Shown piece after piece: positions 45,020-56,759 of a stretch of DNA of 64,000 nt. Both the position numbers and the translations under genes were made by a program. The notes beneath the pieces were generated by a model. That model made no database searches. It was not told the origin of the DNA and was given only the letters and a program-made list of their open reading frames with translations. Source of the DNA: Dugong dugon (taxonomy: Eukaryota > Chordata > Mammalia > Sirenia > Dugongidae); NCBI GenBank assembly GCA_030035585.1, contig CM057464.1, positions 30,769,465 to 30,833,464 on the forward strand, given 5' to 3'. Each line of letters opens with the position of its first letter. Position 1 is the stretch's first letter.

Positions 45020-48000
45020 CAGCAACAAACTTCCATCTATCAATAATTACACTGAACGTAAATGGACTCAATGCACCCATAAAGAGACGGAGAGTGGCAG
45101 AATGGATAAGAAAACAGGATCCATCAATTTGCTGTCTACAAGAGACACACCATAGAAACAAAGATGTGAATTTATTAAAAATCAAAGGTTGGAAAAAAAT
45201 ATATCAAGCTGACAACTATCAAAAAAGAGCAGGAGTGGCAATTCTAATCTCAGATAAAATAGACTTTAAAACAAAATCCACCATAAAAGACAAAGAAGGA
45301 AACTATATAATGATTAAGGGGATGATCCATCATGAAGACATAACCATAATAAATATCTATACACCCAATGACAGGGCTCCAAAATACATAAAAAAAACTC
45401 TAACAGCACTGAAAAGAGAAATTGACAGTTCCACAATAATAGTAGGAGACTTCAACACACCACTCTCAGTAAAGGACAGAACAACTAAAAAGAAACTCAG
45501 CAAAGATACAGACGACCTAAAGGACACAATCAGCCAACTGGACCTCATAGACATATATGGAACAATCCATCCAACCGCTGCAAAGTATACATTCTTTTCC
45601 AATGCACATGGAATGTTCTCCAGAATAGACCACATCTTAGGCCACAGAGCAATCCTCAACAAGATCCAAAATGCTGAGATAATTCACAGTATCTTCTCTG
45701 ACCACAATGCCATCAAGGTAGAAATTAACACTAGAAAGAGCAAGGAAAAAAAATCAAACACATGGAAACTGAGTAATAATCTGCTTACACATCAATGGAT
45801 AATAGAAGAAATCAGAGATGGAATTAAAAAATTCCTAGAATCAAATGAAAATGAAAACACATCATACCAAAACCTTTGGGACACAGCAAAGGCAGTCCTC
45901 AGAGGATAATTTATAGCAATAGATGCACATATTAAAAAAGAAGAAAGGGACAAAATCAAAACATTAACTACAGAACTCAAACAAATAGAAAGAGAACAAC
46001 AAAAAAAGCCTACAACCACCGGAAGAAAGGAAACAGTAAAGATCAGAGCAGAAATAAATGAAATAGAGAACAGAAAAACAATAGAAAGAATCAACAAAAC
46101 CAAAAGTTGGTTCTTTGAAAGAATCAACAAAATCGGCAAACCACTGGCCAGACTGACAAAAGAAAAACAGCAGAGGGCACAAATAACCCAAATAAGAGAT
46201 GAAGTGGGGGACATTACAACAGACCCAACCGAAATAAAAAGGATTATAACAGAATATTATGAAAAATTATATTCCAACAAATTTGAAAACCTAGAGGAAA
46301 TGGATACATTTCTAGAAACATACGGCCTACTCAAACTACAACAAAGTGATATTGAAAATCTGAAGAAAACCATAACAAGAGAAGAGATTGAAAAGGTAAT
46401 AAAAATACTCCCAATGAAAAAAAGCCCCAGCCCAGATGGCTTCACGGGAGAATTCTACAAAACATTTACAGAAGAGCTTGTACGAGTTCTACTCAAGCTA
46501 TTTCAGAGCATAGAAGAGGAAGCAACACTTCCAAATTCATTCTATGAAGCCAGCATAACGCTGATACCAAAACCAGGCAAAGACATCACAAAAAAAGAAA
46601 ATTACGGTCCAATATCTCTCATGAATATAGATGCAAAAATTCTGAACAAAATTCTAGCCAATAGAATTCAGTATCATACCAAAAAAATAATACACCACGA
46701 CCAAGTAGGATTCATACCAGGTATGCAAGGATGGTTTAACATTAGAAAATCCATCAACGTAATCCACCACATAAATAAAAGGAAAGAAAAAAATCACATG
46801 ATTATCTCAATTGATGCAGAAAAGGCATTTGACAAAGTCCAACACCCATTCCTGATAAAAGCTCTCAATAAAATAGGTATAGAAGGGAAATTTCTGAACA
46901 TAATAAAGGGCATCTATGCAAAACCAACAGCCAACATCATTCTTAATGGAGAGAGGCTGAAAACATTCCCCTTGAAAACAGGAACAAGACAAGGATGCCC
47001 TTTATCACCACTCCTATTTAACATTGTGCTGGAAGTTCTAGCTAGAGCAATAAGGCAAGAGAAAGAAATAAAGGGCATCCAAATTGGTAATGAAGAAGTT
47101 AAACTCTCCCTGTTTGCAGATGATACGATACTATACATAGAAAACCCTAAAGACTCCATGAGAAATCTACTGGAACTAATAGAAAGATTCAGCAGAGTAG
47201 CAGGATACAAGATAAACATTCAAAAATCAGTTGGATTCCTATACACCAGTAAAGAGAACGATGAAAAGGAGATCAGGAAATCAATACCATTTTCAATAGC
47301 CCCTAAAAAGATAAAATACTTAGGAATAAATCTGACCAGGAATGTAAAAGACCTATACAAAGAAAACTACAAAACACTGCTGCATGAAACCCAAAGGGAT
47401 CTACATAAATGGAAAAACATACCATGCTCGTGGATAGGCAGACTCAACATTGTGAAAATGGCAATTCTACCTAAAGCAATTTACAAATACAATGCAATCC
47501 CGATACAAATACCAACAACATTCTTCAAAGAGATGGAAAAACTAATTATTAACTCTATATGGAAAGGGAAGAAACCACGAATAAGTAAAGCACTACTGAA
47601 GAAGAAGAATAAAGTTGGAGGACTCACACTACCTGACTTGAGAACCTACTATACAGCTACAGTACTCAAAACAGCGTGGTACTGGTACAACAACAGAGAC
47701 ATTGAACAATGGAACAGAATTGAGAACCCAGATGTAAATCCATCCACCTACAATCACCAGATCTTTGACAAGGGCCCAAAATCCATCAAATGGGGAAAAG
47801 ACAGTCTTTTTAACAAATGATGCTGGCAAAACTGGATATCCATTTGTAAAAAATGCAACAGGACCCATACCTCACACCATATACAAAAACTACTTCAAAA
47901 TGGATCAAAGATCTGAATATAAAGCCTCAAACTATAAAATTCATAGAAGAAAAAATAGGACCAACACTTCAGGCCTTAATACATGGCATTAACAGGATAC

Positions 48001-48839
48001 AAACCATAAACATCAACACAAAAAACCCAACAGATAAACTAGATAACTGGGATCTTCTAAAAATCAAAAATTTATGCTCTTCAAAAGACTTCACCAAAAG
48101 AGTCAAAAGAGAACCTACAGACTGGGAAAAAATTTTGGGACAGTACAAGTCAGACAAAGGTCTAATCTCCATAATCTACAAGAAAATCCAACACCTCTAC
48201 AACAAAAAGACAACCAATCCTATCAGAAAATGGGCAAAGGAAATGAACAGACACTTCACCAAGGAAGACATTCAAATGGCCAACAGACACATGAGGAAAT
48301 GCTCGCGATCACTAGCCATTAGAGAAATGCAAATTAAAACCACAATGAGATACCATCTCACCCCGGCATTACTGGCACGAATCAAAAATACTGGAAATAA
48401 CAAATGTTGGAGGGGCTGCTGGGAGATGGGAACTCTTATACACTGCTGGTGGGATTGCAAAATGATACAACCATTTTGGAAAATGATATGGCGTTTCCTC
48501 AGAAAGCTAGAAATAGACATACCATTCGATCCAGCAATTCCACTCCTAGGAATATATCCTAGAGAAATAAGAGTCATCACTCGAATAGACATATGCACAC
48601 CTATGTTCATGGCAGAATTGTTCACAATAGCAAAACGATGGAAACAACCTCGATGTCCATCAACAGATGAATGGATACACAAACTATGGTACATACACAC
48701 AATGGAGTACTATGCAACGAGAAAGAACAACAATGAATCTGTGAACCATCTCATAACATGGATGAAACTGGAGGACATTATGCTGAGTGAAATAAGTCAA
48801 TCACAAAAGGACAAATATTGTATGAGACCTCTATTGTAA
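45016..48839 (+). pseudogene. L1 ORF2 of copy B, two nonsense changes and a frameshift
   Basis: Compared with copy A: CAA to TAA at codon 298 (45907-45909), TGG to TGA at codon 935 (47818-47820), and one base lost near 47850, after which the frame resumes at 47853 and reaches the normal stop at 48839. The endonuclease residues of the first 297 codons are intact (N14, E43, D145, N147, D205, H230). The RT box reads FADDTILY rather than FADDMILY. The Cys/His motif survives as [18 protein letters not shown]. The first open piece could encode an endonuclease-only product; the rest cannot be made as one protein. Confidence 0.95.
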
Positions 48840-50340
48840 AAACCCATGAAAAAATTCACATGCAAACTGTAACAATCCTTGTTGGTTACCAGGGAGGGGA
48901 GGGGAGGGGGGGGAAATACTAAATAGGCAATAGATAAGTGGTAACTTGGGTGAGAGGTGAGATAGTACACAGTACAGGGGAAACTAACACAACCTGCACA
49001 AGGAAAGTTCATGGAGGCCCTATAGACACATCCAAACCCCCCGAGGGACTGAGTTGTTGGACGGAGGGCTCTGGGGACCATGGTCTCGGGGAACATCTAG
49101 CTCAATTGGCATGACACTACTTATAAAGATAATGCTCTACATTCTACCTTGGTGAGTAGTGTCTGGGGTCTTAAAAGCCTATGAGCGGCCATCTAAGATA
49201 CTCCACTGGTCTCATCCCTTCGGGAGCAAGGGAGAATGAAGAGAACAGGATTCAATGAAAAGATTAGTCCAAAGGACTAATTGTCCACAGCTACCAAGGC
49301 CTCCACCAGACTGAGTCCAGTACAGCTAGATGGTGCCCGGCTACCACCACTGACTGCTCTGACCAGGATCACAACAGAGGGTTCTGGACAGAGCTGGAGA
49401 AGGATGTAGAGAATAATTCTAACTCCCATTAAAAAAAAAAAAAAGACCAGATTTACTGGCCTAAAGGAGACTGGAGAAACCTCAAGAGTGTGGCCCCCAG
49501 ACACCCTTTCAGCTCAGAGGTGAAGTTACCTTCGAGGTTCGATGTTAAGCCTGGAATTGGACAGCCCAGTAAAACTAAATGGGACTAACTAGGTACAGGA
49601 GTCCGGTGACAAGGGCTAGAAGGCAGAGGGGGAGTAGGAAACTGATGATAAGGAACACAAATTGAATAAGGACACTGTCGATGTATTGTGAGATTGTTGA
49701 CCACTGCTATAGGGCAACATTTGTAGTTACTATTAAGTGGGAGGCTGTTTTGTCCTGTAAGCCTTCATCTTGGGCGAGAATGGCAGCACAATTGGAAGAG
49801 CATAGTCAATATCACTTAAATGTGTAAGTAAAAAGTTTTGAAATGGTGTTAAAATAAAATAAAAAATAAAAAACCAAATGAGACTAATGAGGTACAGTAG
49901 TCCAGTGACAAGGGCCAGAAGACAGAAGGGGACAAGGAAGTCCCCTGGTGATAGGGAACACAAGGTGGAGTAAGGATATTCTTGATGTGCTGTGAGATTG
50001 TTAACCATTGTCATAGGGCAACATGTGTTGTAACTGTTAAATGAAAAACTATTTTGTTCTGTAAGCCTTCATCTTAAGTGAGAATAACAGCACAGTTGGA
50101 AGAGCATAGTCAATGTCACTGAACTGCGAATGTAGAAATTTTTGAAACGGTGTATCTTTGGCTATCTGTATTTTCATCAAAAAAAAAAAAAAAAGGTTGA
50201 GAATTTAAAGGCTTAATATGTTGTGGGGTTGTTAACCAATGTCATAGAACAACATGTGTACTACTATTTCATGGGAAACTATTTATTCTGTAAGCTTTCA
50301 CCTGAAGTACAATAAAATAAAATAAAATAAAATAAAAAAA
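48840..50340 (+). other. L1 copy B 3' UTR and tail
   Basis: Collinear with the 3' UTR of copy A: a G-rich tract at 48892-48913, unique 3' UTR, then units at 49581-49879 and 49880-50208 and a partial unit at 50209-50340, ending in tandem aaaat repeats. The aataaa signal starts at 50311. Confidence 0.88.
48892..48913 (+). promoter_or_regulatory. G-rich tract, possible G-quadruplex in copy B
   Basis: Four or more G runs separated by single A residues, in the same position as in copy A but with one more aGGGG step. Confidence 0.55.
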
Positions 50341-50588
50341 GTCTATTTTGTCAGAGATTAATATTGCTGCTCCTGCTCTTTTTTGAGTGTTGTTTGCTTG
50401 ATATATTTTTTTCCGTCCTTTGAGTTTTAGCCTGTTCGTGTCTTTAAGCCTAAGGCGCGTCTCTTGTAGGTAGCATATAGATGGATCATGCTTTTTTTCC
50501 TATCGGCCACTCTCCGTCTCTTTACTGGTGCATTAAGTCCATTTACATTCAGCATAATTATTGACAGGTACGAGTTTAGTGCTATCAT
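50341..50588 (-). pseudogene. L1 ORF2 N-terminal fragment
   Basis: The start codon lies at 50586-50588, and the decayed endonuclease N-terminus runs to the junction at 50341. It matches 12767-13011 of the other old L1. Confidence 0.75.
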
Positions 50589-51039
50589 CCTGATATCTCT
50601 TTTTGTGTGTTGTTCACAGTTTCTTTGTTCTCCTCAATTTTCTGTGCTGAGTCGTTTTTCTTTATGTTTTTTTTTTTCATCTTTTTCTTTGCTGTAGATT
50701 TTGTGTTTGCTGGGTCTTTATGTTTTTCTACTTTTTTATTTTGATTGGTAGGATTGTTAGATTCCTTTGTGGTTACCTTAATATTTATCCTTATTTTTCT
50801 AAGTTTATACCAGTCTTTTATTACTTTATATCGCCTTAACTTCGCCTCCACATAGAAAATCAATGTCTCCATTTTTCAAGTCCTTTTTTTGTTTTAATAT
50901 TATCCTTTTTTACATATTGATATCTGTTTCCCTATTTTCAATGTTTTAGCTCTGATGTAATTTTGGTTTCCATATTGGAGTCAATATGTGGTTGCTCTGT
51001 CCTGTGTTCTAGTCTTGCGTTGTTAGCTGGTGTTATTGA

Positions 51040-51994
51040 TTATCTAACTGTAGGACTCCCTTCAGTATTTCTTGTAATTTTGGTTTGGTTTTTGCAAATT
51101 CCCTGAACTTCTGTTTATCTGGAAATGCCCTAATTTTGCCATCTTATTTGAGAGACAGTTTTGCTGGATATATAATTCTTGGCTGACAGTTATTTTCCTT
51201 CAAGGCTTTAAATATGTCATCCCATTGCCTTCTAGCCTTCATGGTTTCTGCTGAGTAGTCCGAGCTTATTCTAATTGACTCTCCTTTGTAGATGACTTTT
51301 CGTTTATCCCTAGCCACTCTTAAAATTGTCTATCTTTGGTTTGGTAAATTTGATTATAATATGTCTTGGTGACTTTCTTTTGGGAGCTACCTTATGTGGG
51401 GTTCGATGAGCATCTTGGATAGATATCTTCTCATCTTTCATGATATCAGGGAAGTTTTCTATCAACAAACCTTCAACAATTTTCTCTGTATTTTCTGTTA
51501 TCCCCCCCGTTCTGGTACTCCAATCACACGTAGGTTATTTCTCTTGATAGAGTCCCACATGACTCTTAGAGTTTCTTCATTCTTTTTAATTCTTTTATTT
51601 GATTTCTCCTCAAATAAGTTGGTGTCAATAGCTTTATCTTCAATGTCACTAATTCTAACTTCTACTGCCTCATTTCTGCTCCTATGACTTTCTACTGAGT
51701 TGTATAATTCTGAAATTTTTTGTTAATCTTCTGGATTTCTGATTGTTGTCTCTCTATGGATTGTTGCAGCCTATTAATTTTGGCGTTATGTTCTTGAATA
51801 ACTTTTTTAAGTTCTGCTACTACCATTTCTGTATGTTCAGTGGATGTTTCTGCATGCCATAGAATTTCCTTTCTTATTTCTTGAAGAGTTCTGTATATTA
51901 ATCTTTTGTATTCTGCCTCTGGTTATTCCAAGAAGTTCTCCTCCTCCAGAGAATTTATTGATTCTTTATTCTGGGAGCTTGCTGAAGTCTTCAT
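51040..51994 (-). pseudogene. Decayed L1 ORF1
   Basis: In sense it opens with ATG at 51994 followed by a KTSASSQNKES-like N-terminus, then coiled-coil, RRM (around 51500) and C-terminal blocks recognisable by alignment with 13480-14324. Stops and frameshifts throughout. Confidence 0.7.
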
Positions 51995-53352
51995 GGACTG
52001 CCTCTTTATGTGACTTGATATTGACTGTTGTCTCTGAGCCATTAATAATTTATTATAATTTTATTTTGTATTTGCTTAATCAGACATAGCTTCTTATTTT
52101 ATTTTGTTTTGATATGTCCAAATAGGCTGCTCTGCTCATGTGCACTAGCTTGATTTTTGACACCTATGGATCTCTAACGTCCTGTCAGCAGGTAGTTAGT
52201 TTTGTAACTAAGTATGTGCACACAGGATTCCATTAAATTTTCCTATATGGGTTCAGGCAGTTAGTCACCAAGTGTGTGATGCAGGCTCTCACCCCCAGTC
52301 CTAGAGAGGTATGAGTGACTGGTGCAGGCACTGGACTCTGGCTGTGGTAGGGGATCATGTGCTGAGCCAAGCAGGGGGCTGACGGATGTCCCTGAGTGTC
52401 TGAAAGGAAAGTGTGTCCCTATTCTCTAGGGTGAGTAGGTAGGTGAGTTTCATAGCCGGACTATGAGCACCCAACTCTGTTGACTGAAAAGACTCGAGGG
52501 CACCACTTTTCTTGGACTCCTGTACAGGTGACTAGGCACTTTAGGTGCTACCACTAGTCCTCAAGCCCCTGCTGCAGATCAATAAAAGTGCCTACTTAAG
52601 GGGCAGGGCTGTTCTGAGGGTCACTAATCTGCCAGTTCACAGCTGAAACAGTTGAAGTTAAACCTCAGATGTTTGCCCTGTTACCTTGTGGCAGTGAGGA
52701 CTAATGCTGTTGAGATGGGTCCCCACAAGTCTATGCAGGGCTGTAAGGCACTTAGAGTCTGCAGATCCCTGATACCTGTGCCCAGCAAAGAAGCTGTGCC
52801 GACCCTGTGTTCCTGGCCTAGGGGAACCAGCAGCTTGTTTGTTCCCTCTCCAAGGCCAGGAGAATGGGTCAGGATGCCTTTTGGGATCTAGTTACGGTGC
52901 AGCAGACTCCAGGTGCAGAGCGTTGAGGGAGGAGGTAAAATGGAAAAAGGTGTTTCCCAAATGGGCTTTTCTTTTTTTAATCCCTGCAGAAGGGTGCACG
53001 CATGTACTTAGCCTCTTGGGAGCTGCTCTTCACTGGTTCAGAGTGTCCAAGCAGAATCTCTGCTGCTGCGTCTCTCTCGATGTGGAAACTGCTTCCTCAG
53101 TGCACTCACAGCACGGCAGTTTGCCTGCTTCACCGTGGACTAGTGTGGCTGTGGTGTTGAAGTTTCGCCGCCGCGGCTCTGGCCCTCCTCACGTCTTCCA
53201 AATGGTCTCCCTCTCCCATATCACTCAGAAGGATTTCTTAACCTTGCCTTGTTCAGGGCTCCCAGATATTCACATAGAATTGAATCACTTGTTTTTCCAT
53301 GTCTTTGTTGTAAGAGGGATATAGGAAGCATCTAACTACTCTGCTATGTTCC

Positions 53353-53747
53353 AAAATGTACTTCTTGACACACTGGTTTGGTAATCACGACTGGTAGTTC
53401 GTTCCTTGTCATCTCATCTTGCCCAGCTCACAGTCATCTCTTGTCCACAATTGTGTTCACTTGAATTATTTTATGGACCTACAACTTCCATTTTGCAGGG
53501 ATAATTTTCAATTAAAAGACATATTTATTGATTAGAGCTTTAGTTTCTTACATTATTTAATAAATTGCGATCTCCGTGTTTCAACATGAAAATACCTCAC
53601 TGTAAAAAAAAAAAAGGTGTAATTTTAAATGTCATGTCTAATGAGAAAAATAAAAACAGTGACAGGTGATGAAAAATGTAAATTATGCCAAGTGCGCTCC
53701 TAATGTGCCAAACAAATGTTGATGTTATACTAGTTCTAAAAGAGACA
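53353..53747. other. Unassigned, non-coding
   Basis: About 400 bases of flanking DNA. An A12 run lies at 53603-53614. No gene or repeat recognised. Confidence 0.4.
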
Positions 53748-53910
53748 AAGGAGCCCTGGTGGCACAGTGGTAAGCACTCAGCTGAAAAGTCTGTGGCAAT
53801 CTGCTTCCATAACAATTACAGCCTTGGAAACTCTATTGGGCAGCTCTAGTCTGCCACATGGGGTTGCTATGAGTCTGAAACGACTTGACTTGACAGCAAC
53901 AGGTTTTTGG
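53748..53910 (+). repeat. AfroSINE, long form with a private deletion
   Basis: Head ggagccctggtggcacagtg at 53751, then a deletion in the B-box region, followed by ctgtggcaatctgcttccat (the long-form internal block), ggaaactctattgggcag and ctatgagtctgaaacgactt. Confidence 0.85.
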
Positions 53911-54344
53911 TGAAAAGGGAAAAGTGATGAAAGAAAATTGTCATCAAAAGTCAAATTTAATATAGGTAAGAATCCAATAAGTATAATATTATATAAGCAT
54001 GATATACATTATCCATATTTTATAGTGCAAAATTCATTTGATTGGTGGTTTAAAAGTTTATTAAAATACAAAAATTAAAATATGGTAATGATTCAAATAT
54101 AGTCAATGCTCAAAATCCAAAGAATCAACCAATGAAATGTACAGTGTAAAAATGCATTTTTCTATTTTAAAAACAATACTGTCAATTCAGTTTTGGCAAA
54201 GAAACATCTGCCACAATCTATTAATGCTGTGATTTGAATTTTAGAGATTTTCAAGTTTTGTTTCTTTTTTTTTAATTATTTAGTGATACTAAGAAACATA
54301 AACATAAGGAGTGTAAACTAATTCTTGTGTGATCTCTTGTAGTC
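53911..54344. other. Unassigned, non-coding
   Basis: AT-rich sequence without a recognised feature. Confidence 0.4.
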
Positions 54345-54925
54345 CAGTGGCTTTAAATTTACTTCTGTGTGGTAGTTCCTAAATCTCTGTCTTTAGCCCT
54401 ACCTTCTCCCTGGGTTATATACTTACCTGTACTTACTTGATTTTTCCACTGGATATCTTAATATATAGAAAATGAGAATCTATGTTTGCCTCCTTATTGC
54501 TATTCCCCAAAAAAGACACACAAACAAAAAGTATCCCTCTTCCCTTTCCAATACCAGTAAGTGGTTTGCCATCCATCTAGTTACTGAAGCCAAAAATCAA
54601 GAAGTTTTCTTTGATTTTTATTTCTTTTAGATCTGCACATTCAGTACAATTCCTAAGAGTTCTATGAAAATATGTGTTGAATCTAACCCATTTTCTCCAT
54701 CTCTATGGCCTGTCAAAGCTACCGTTATCTCTTCCTAGAATCTAGCTAGTTTAGAACCAGTATCTGGGGAGTCACCTAATTTACACTCAACATAGCAGTT
54801 AAATTGATCATTGAGAAACATCAGCAAAAGTATACTACTTCTCTGCTTAAAATTTTTTTACTGGCTTTCAATTACACTTAGAATAAACTAAAACTCCTGA
54901 CTATGTCTACAGGTCTACATCAGAA
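54345..54925 (+). repeat. L2 (LINE-2) fragment
   Basis: L2-like order: tagtgg-style block near 54350, tccctcttccc, atcaagaagttttctttgat, gaatctaacccattttctcc, catagcagttaaattgatca, acttctctgcttaaaa and actggctttcaattacactt. Strongly diverged. Confidence 0.55.
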
Positions 54926-55428
54926 GTTTTCCGAACAAGCAATACTAGACCTTACAGGATATTTTAGAAATATATGTTTGTTTTGTTTTTGTTTGTTTGA
55001 TTTTGGACTGTCATAATGAACAGAGGGTCTTTCTTGGCCTGGGGACCAGAAACACATCTTGCAATATACAGTCTTATACAATGAAGAATTGCTTTTGATC
55101 CCACATGACTTTCAGATGTGCCACAAGACACTCAGTTATAGGTGAAAAAAATCGGGTTGTAATTGTCACACCTAAAGTCTCTTTTCTGTAAAAATCCCAA
55201 AGAACTTTTTGCAAGGTTGTAGTATGCACTAAGTTTCCCAGGAATGAACCTACTGTGTAAACTGATGAAAGATATGTTTTGTTTTGTTTTGTTTGAAAAT
55301 TTACAAGAGTTTTGTCACCATTCCAGAAAAATCAAACCATTGATGGTAATTTTTGAATAACAAATATGGCCACCTAAAAGAGTTTACATTTTAGCTGTCA
55401 CATTTATGGTGACTTTACATATATTACT
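54926..55428. other. Unassigned, non-coding
   Basis: About 500 bases with gttttgttttg simple runs at 54978-54996 and 55277-55294. Nothing else recognised. Confidence 0.4.
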
Positions 55429-55587
55429 GGAGCCCTGGTGGCTCAGTGGTTAAGAGCTACAGCTACCAACCAAAAGATCGGCAGTTCAAATCCACCAGCC
55501 ACTTCTTGGAAACCCTGTGGGGCAGTTCTACTGTGTGTTATAGGGTCGTTAGGAGTTGGAATCAACTCGAGGGCAACGGTTTTTAGG
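55429..55587 (+). repeat. AfroSINE, short form, well preserved
   Basis: Head ggagccctggtggctcagtg with A box, B box region gatcggcagttcaaatcc, then ccagccacttcttggaaacc (internal block missing) and tagggtcgttaggagttgga, ending near gagggcaacggttttta. It is one of the least diverged copies here. Confidence 0.92.
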
Positions 55588-55756
55588 TACATTATATATG
55601 CAAACATCTGATTACTTGCTGATATCTCCTACTGAATTTGTGCACAAACAATTGTATATTGCAATAAATATTGTTTTATTATAATTTTTTTTTTAATTTT
55701 TCTTGTACATTATAGCAAGAGGATTATGTTGTTTTGAAATTGTATTTGTAGATAGG

Positions 55757-55943
55757 GTATAAACCAAAAAATCAAACCCATTGCCATCGAGCTGATTCTG
55801 ACTAATAGCAACCCTATAGGGAGTACAACTTCCTCACAGGGTTTCCAAGGCTGTAATCTTCTTGGATGCAGATTCCCCCATCTTTCTCCTGTGGAGCTGC
55901 TGGTGGATTCAAACCACTGACCTTTTGGTTAGCAAACCACCCG
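55757..55943 (-). repeat. AfroSINE, long form, head missing
   Basis: Reverse-oriented SINE from the tail (attgccatcgagctgattct) through the internal block to the B-box region (ggtggattcaaaccactgac). It stops at tagcaaaccacc, where the next SINE begins. Confidence 0.85.
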
Positions 55944-56196
55944 TTGCTGTGGGGTCGATTCTGATTCATAGTCATCCTACAGGGCAGAGTGGAACGCCCC
56001 TATAGGGTTTACAAAGCTGTAATCTTTACAGAGGCTGACTGCCACATCTTTCTCTTGAAGAATGATTGATCTTTCAGTGATCTTTCAGAAGCAGATCACA
56101 AGGCCTTTCTTCCCAAGCACCTCTAGGTGAATTTGCACCACCAGTCTTTAGATTAGTAGCCCAGTGCTTAATCGTTTGTGCCACCCAGGAACTCCA
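55944..56196 (-). repeat. AfroSINE, extended long form, directly adjoining the previous one
   Basis: Tail (gttgctgtggggtcgattct), then a longer internal region with gaagcagatcacaaggcctt and agcacctctaggtgaatttg, and a head ending gccacccaggaactcc. It carries extra internal sequence relative to other long copies. Confidence 0.82.
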
Positions 56197-56294
56197 TTAT
56201 ATTGCGTAGATTTTATAAAAATATTATTTGTTCTCTTAATGACAAAAACATGGCCAAATATTTAGTTTCTAGCTTTGTAGGAAATGACTAAATC

Positions 56295-56730
56295 ATATTT
56301 GTAATCAACTTTATTGAGGTGCAATTTGTATACAATTTATTTCACTTATTTTAAGTATTCAAGGAGTTTTCAAAAATGTGTACACCCATGCAGCTACCTC
56401 TAAAATCAAGATATACGTATATATCTTTTACATGTATAGTTCTGAGTGTTCAGACCTGTCCCCACAATCATGACAGTGAACAGTTCCATAAACCGAAACC
56501 AAACTCATTGCCATCTAGTCGATCCTGACTCATAGCAACCCTGTAGGACAGAGTAAAACTGCCCCATAGGGTTTCCAAGGAGTGGCTCGTGGATTCAAAC
56601 TGCTGACCTTTTGGTTAATGGCCAAACATTTACCCACTGCATCACCAGGGCTCCTGAATAGTTCCATAAACCCCCAAAATTCCATCCTATTAGCTCCTTA
56701 TAGTTAAATGCTCTTTTTTTTTTTTAATCT
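56295..56730 (-). repeat. Old L1M-type 3' end, split by an AfroSINE
   Basis: aactttattgaggtgcaatt, tgtacacccatgcagc, ccacaatcatgacagtga and, after the SINE, cataaacccccaaaattcca read as the reverse of an old L1 3' end. Confidence 0.55.
56495..56655 (-). repeat. AfroSINE, short form, with target duplications
   Basis: Reverse complement of a complete short SINE (ggagccctggtgatgcagtg head; gagtcaggatcgactagatg tail). Flanks gaacagttccataaacc (56478-56494) and gaatagttccataaacc (56656-56672) differ at one base. Confidence 0.92.
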
Positions 56731-56759
56731 AATGTAATAATTAACTCGGTCTATCAATT

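Larger units (their letters stand above)
41568..50340 (+). mobile_element. Full-length young L1, copy B (about 8.8 kb, broken ORFs)
   Basis: The order is a G-rich 5' end with caagatggcg, a 1.97-kb GC-rich 5' UTR with tandem monomers, ORF1 with one frameshift, a spacer, ORF2 with two stops and a frameshift, and a 3' UTR with repeated units and an (aaaat)n tail to 50340. It is very similar to copy A throughout. No target duplication matches across the element: the left flank is L1M sequence and the right flank is an old L1 starting gtctattttgtc. Confidence 0.95.
50341..53352 (-). mobile_element. 5' part of an old L1, cut off by young L1 copy B
   Basis: On the - strand it begins near 53352, has a single-unit 5' UTR (about 52000-53350), a decayed ORF1 (51040-51994) and the first about 250 bases of ORF2 (start at 50588). 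It ends abruptly at 50341 against copy B's tail. It belongs to the subfamily of the 7283-16567 element, with matching 5' UTR blocks (agtcctagagaggtatgag, aacagttgaagtta). Its 3' two-thirds are absent from the window. Confidence 0.85.

Noticed and set aside
52839-53324. 161-codon + strand ORF
   Set aside because: It is antisense to the 5' UTR of an old L1 fragment, and the matching region in the other old L1 is not open in the same way.
55429-55510. Possible tRNA gene
   Set aside because: A-box and B-box are visible, but the sequence is the head of an AfroSINE with body and tail, not a free-standing tRNA fold.
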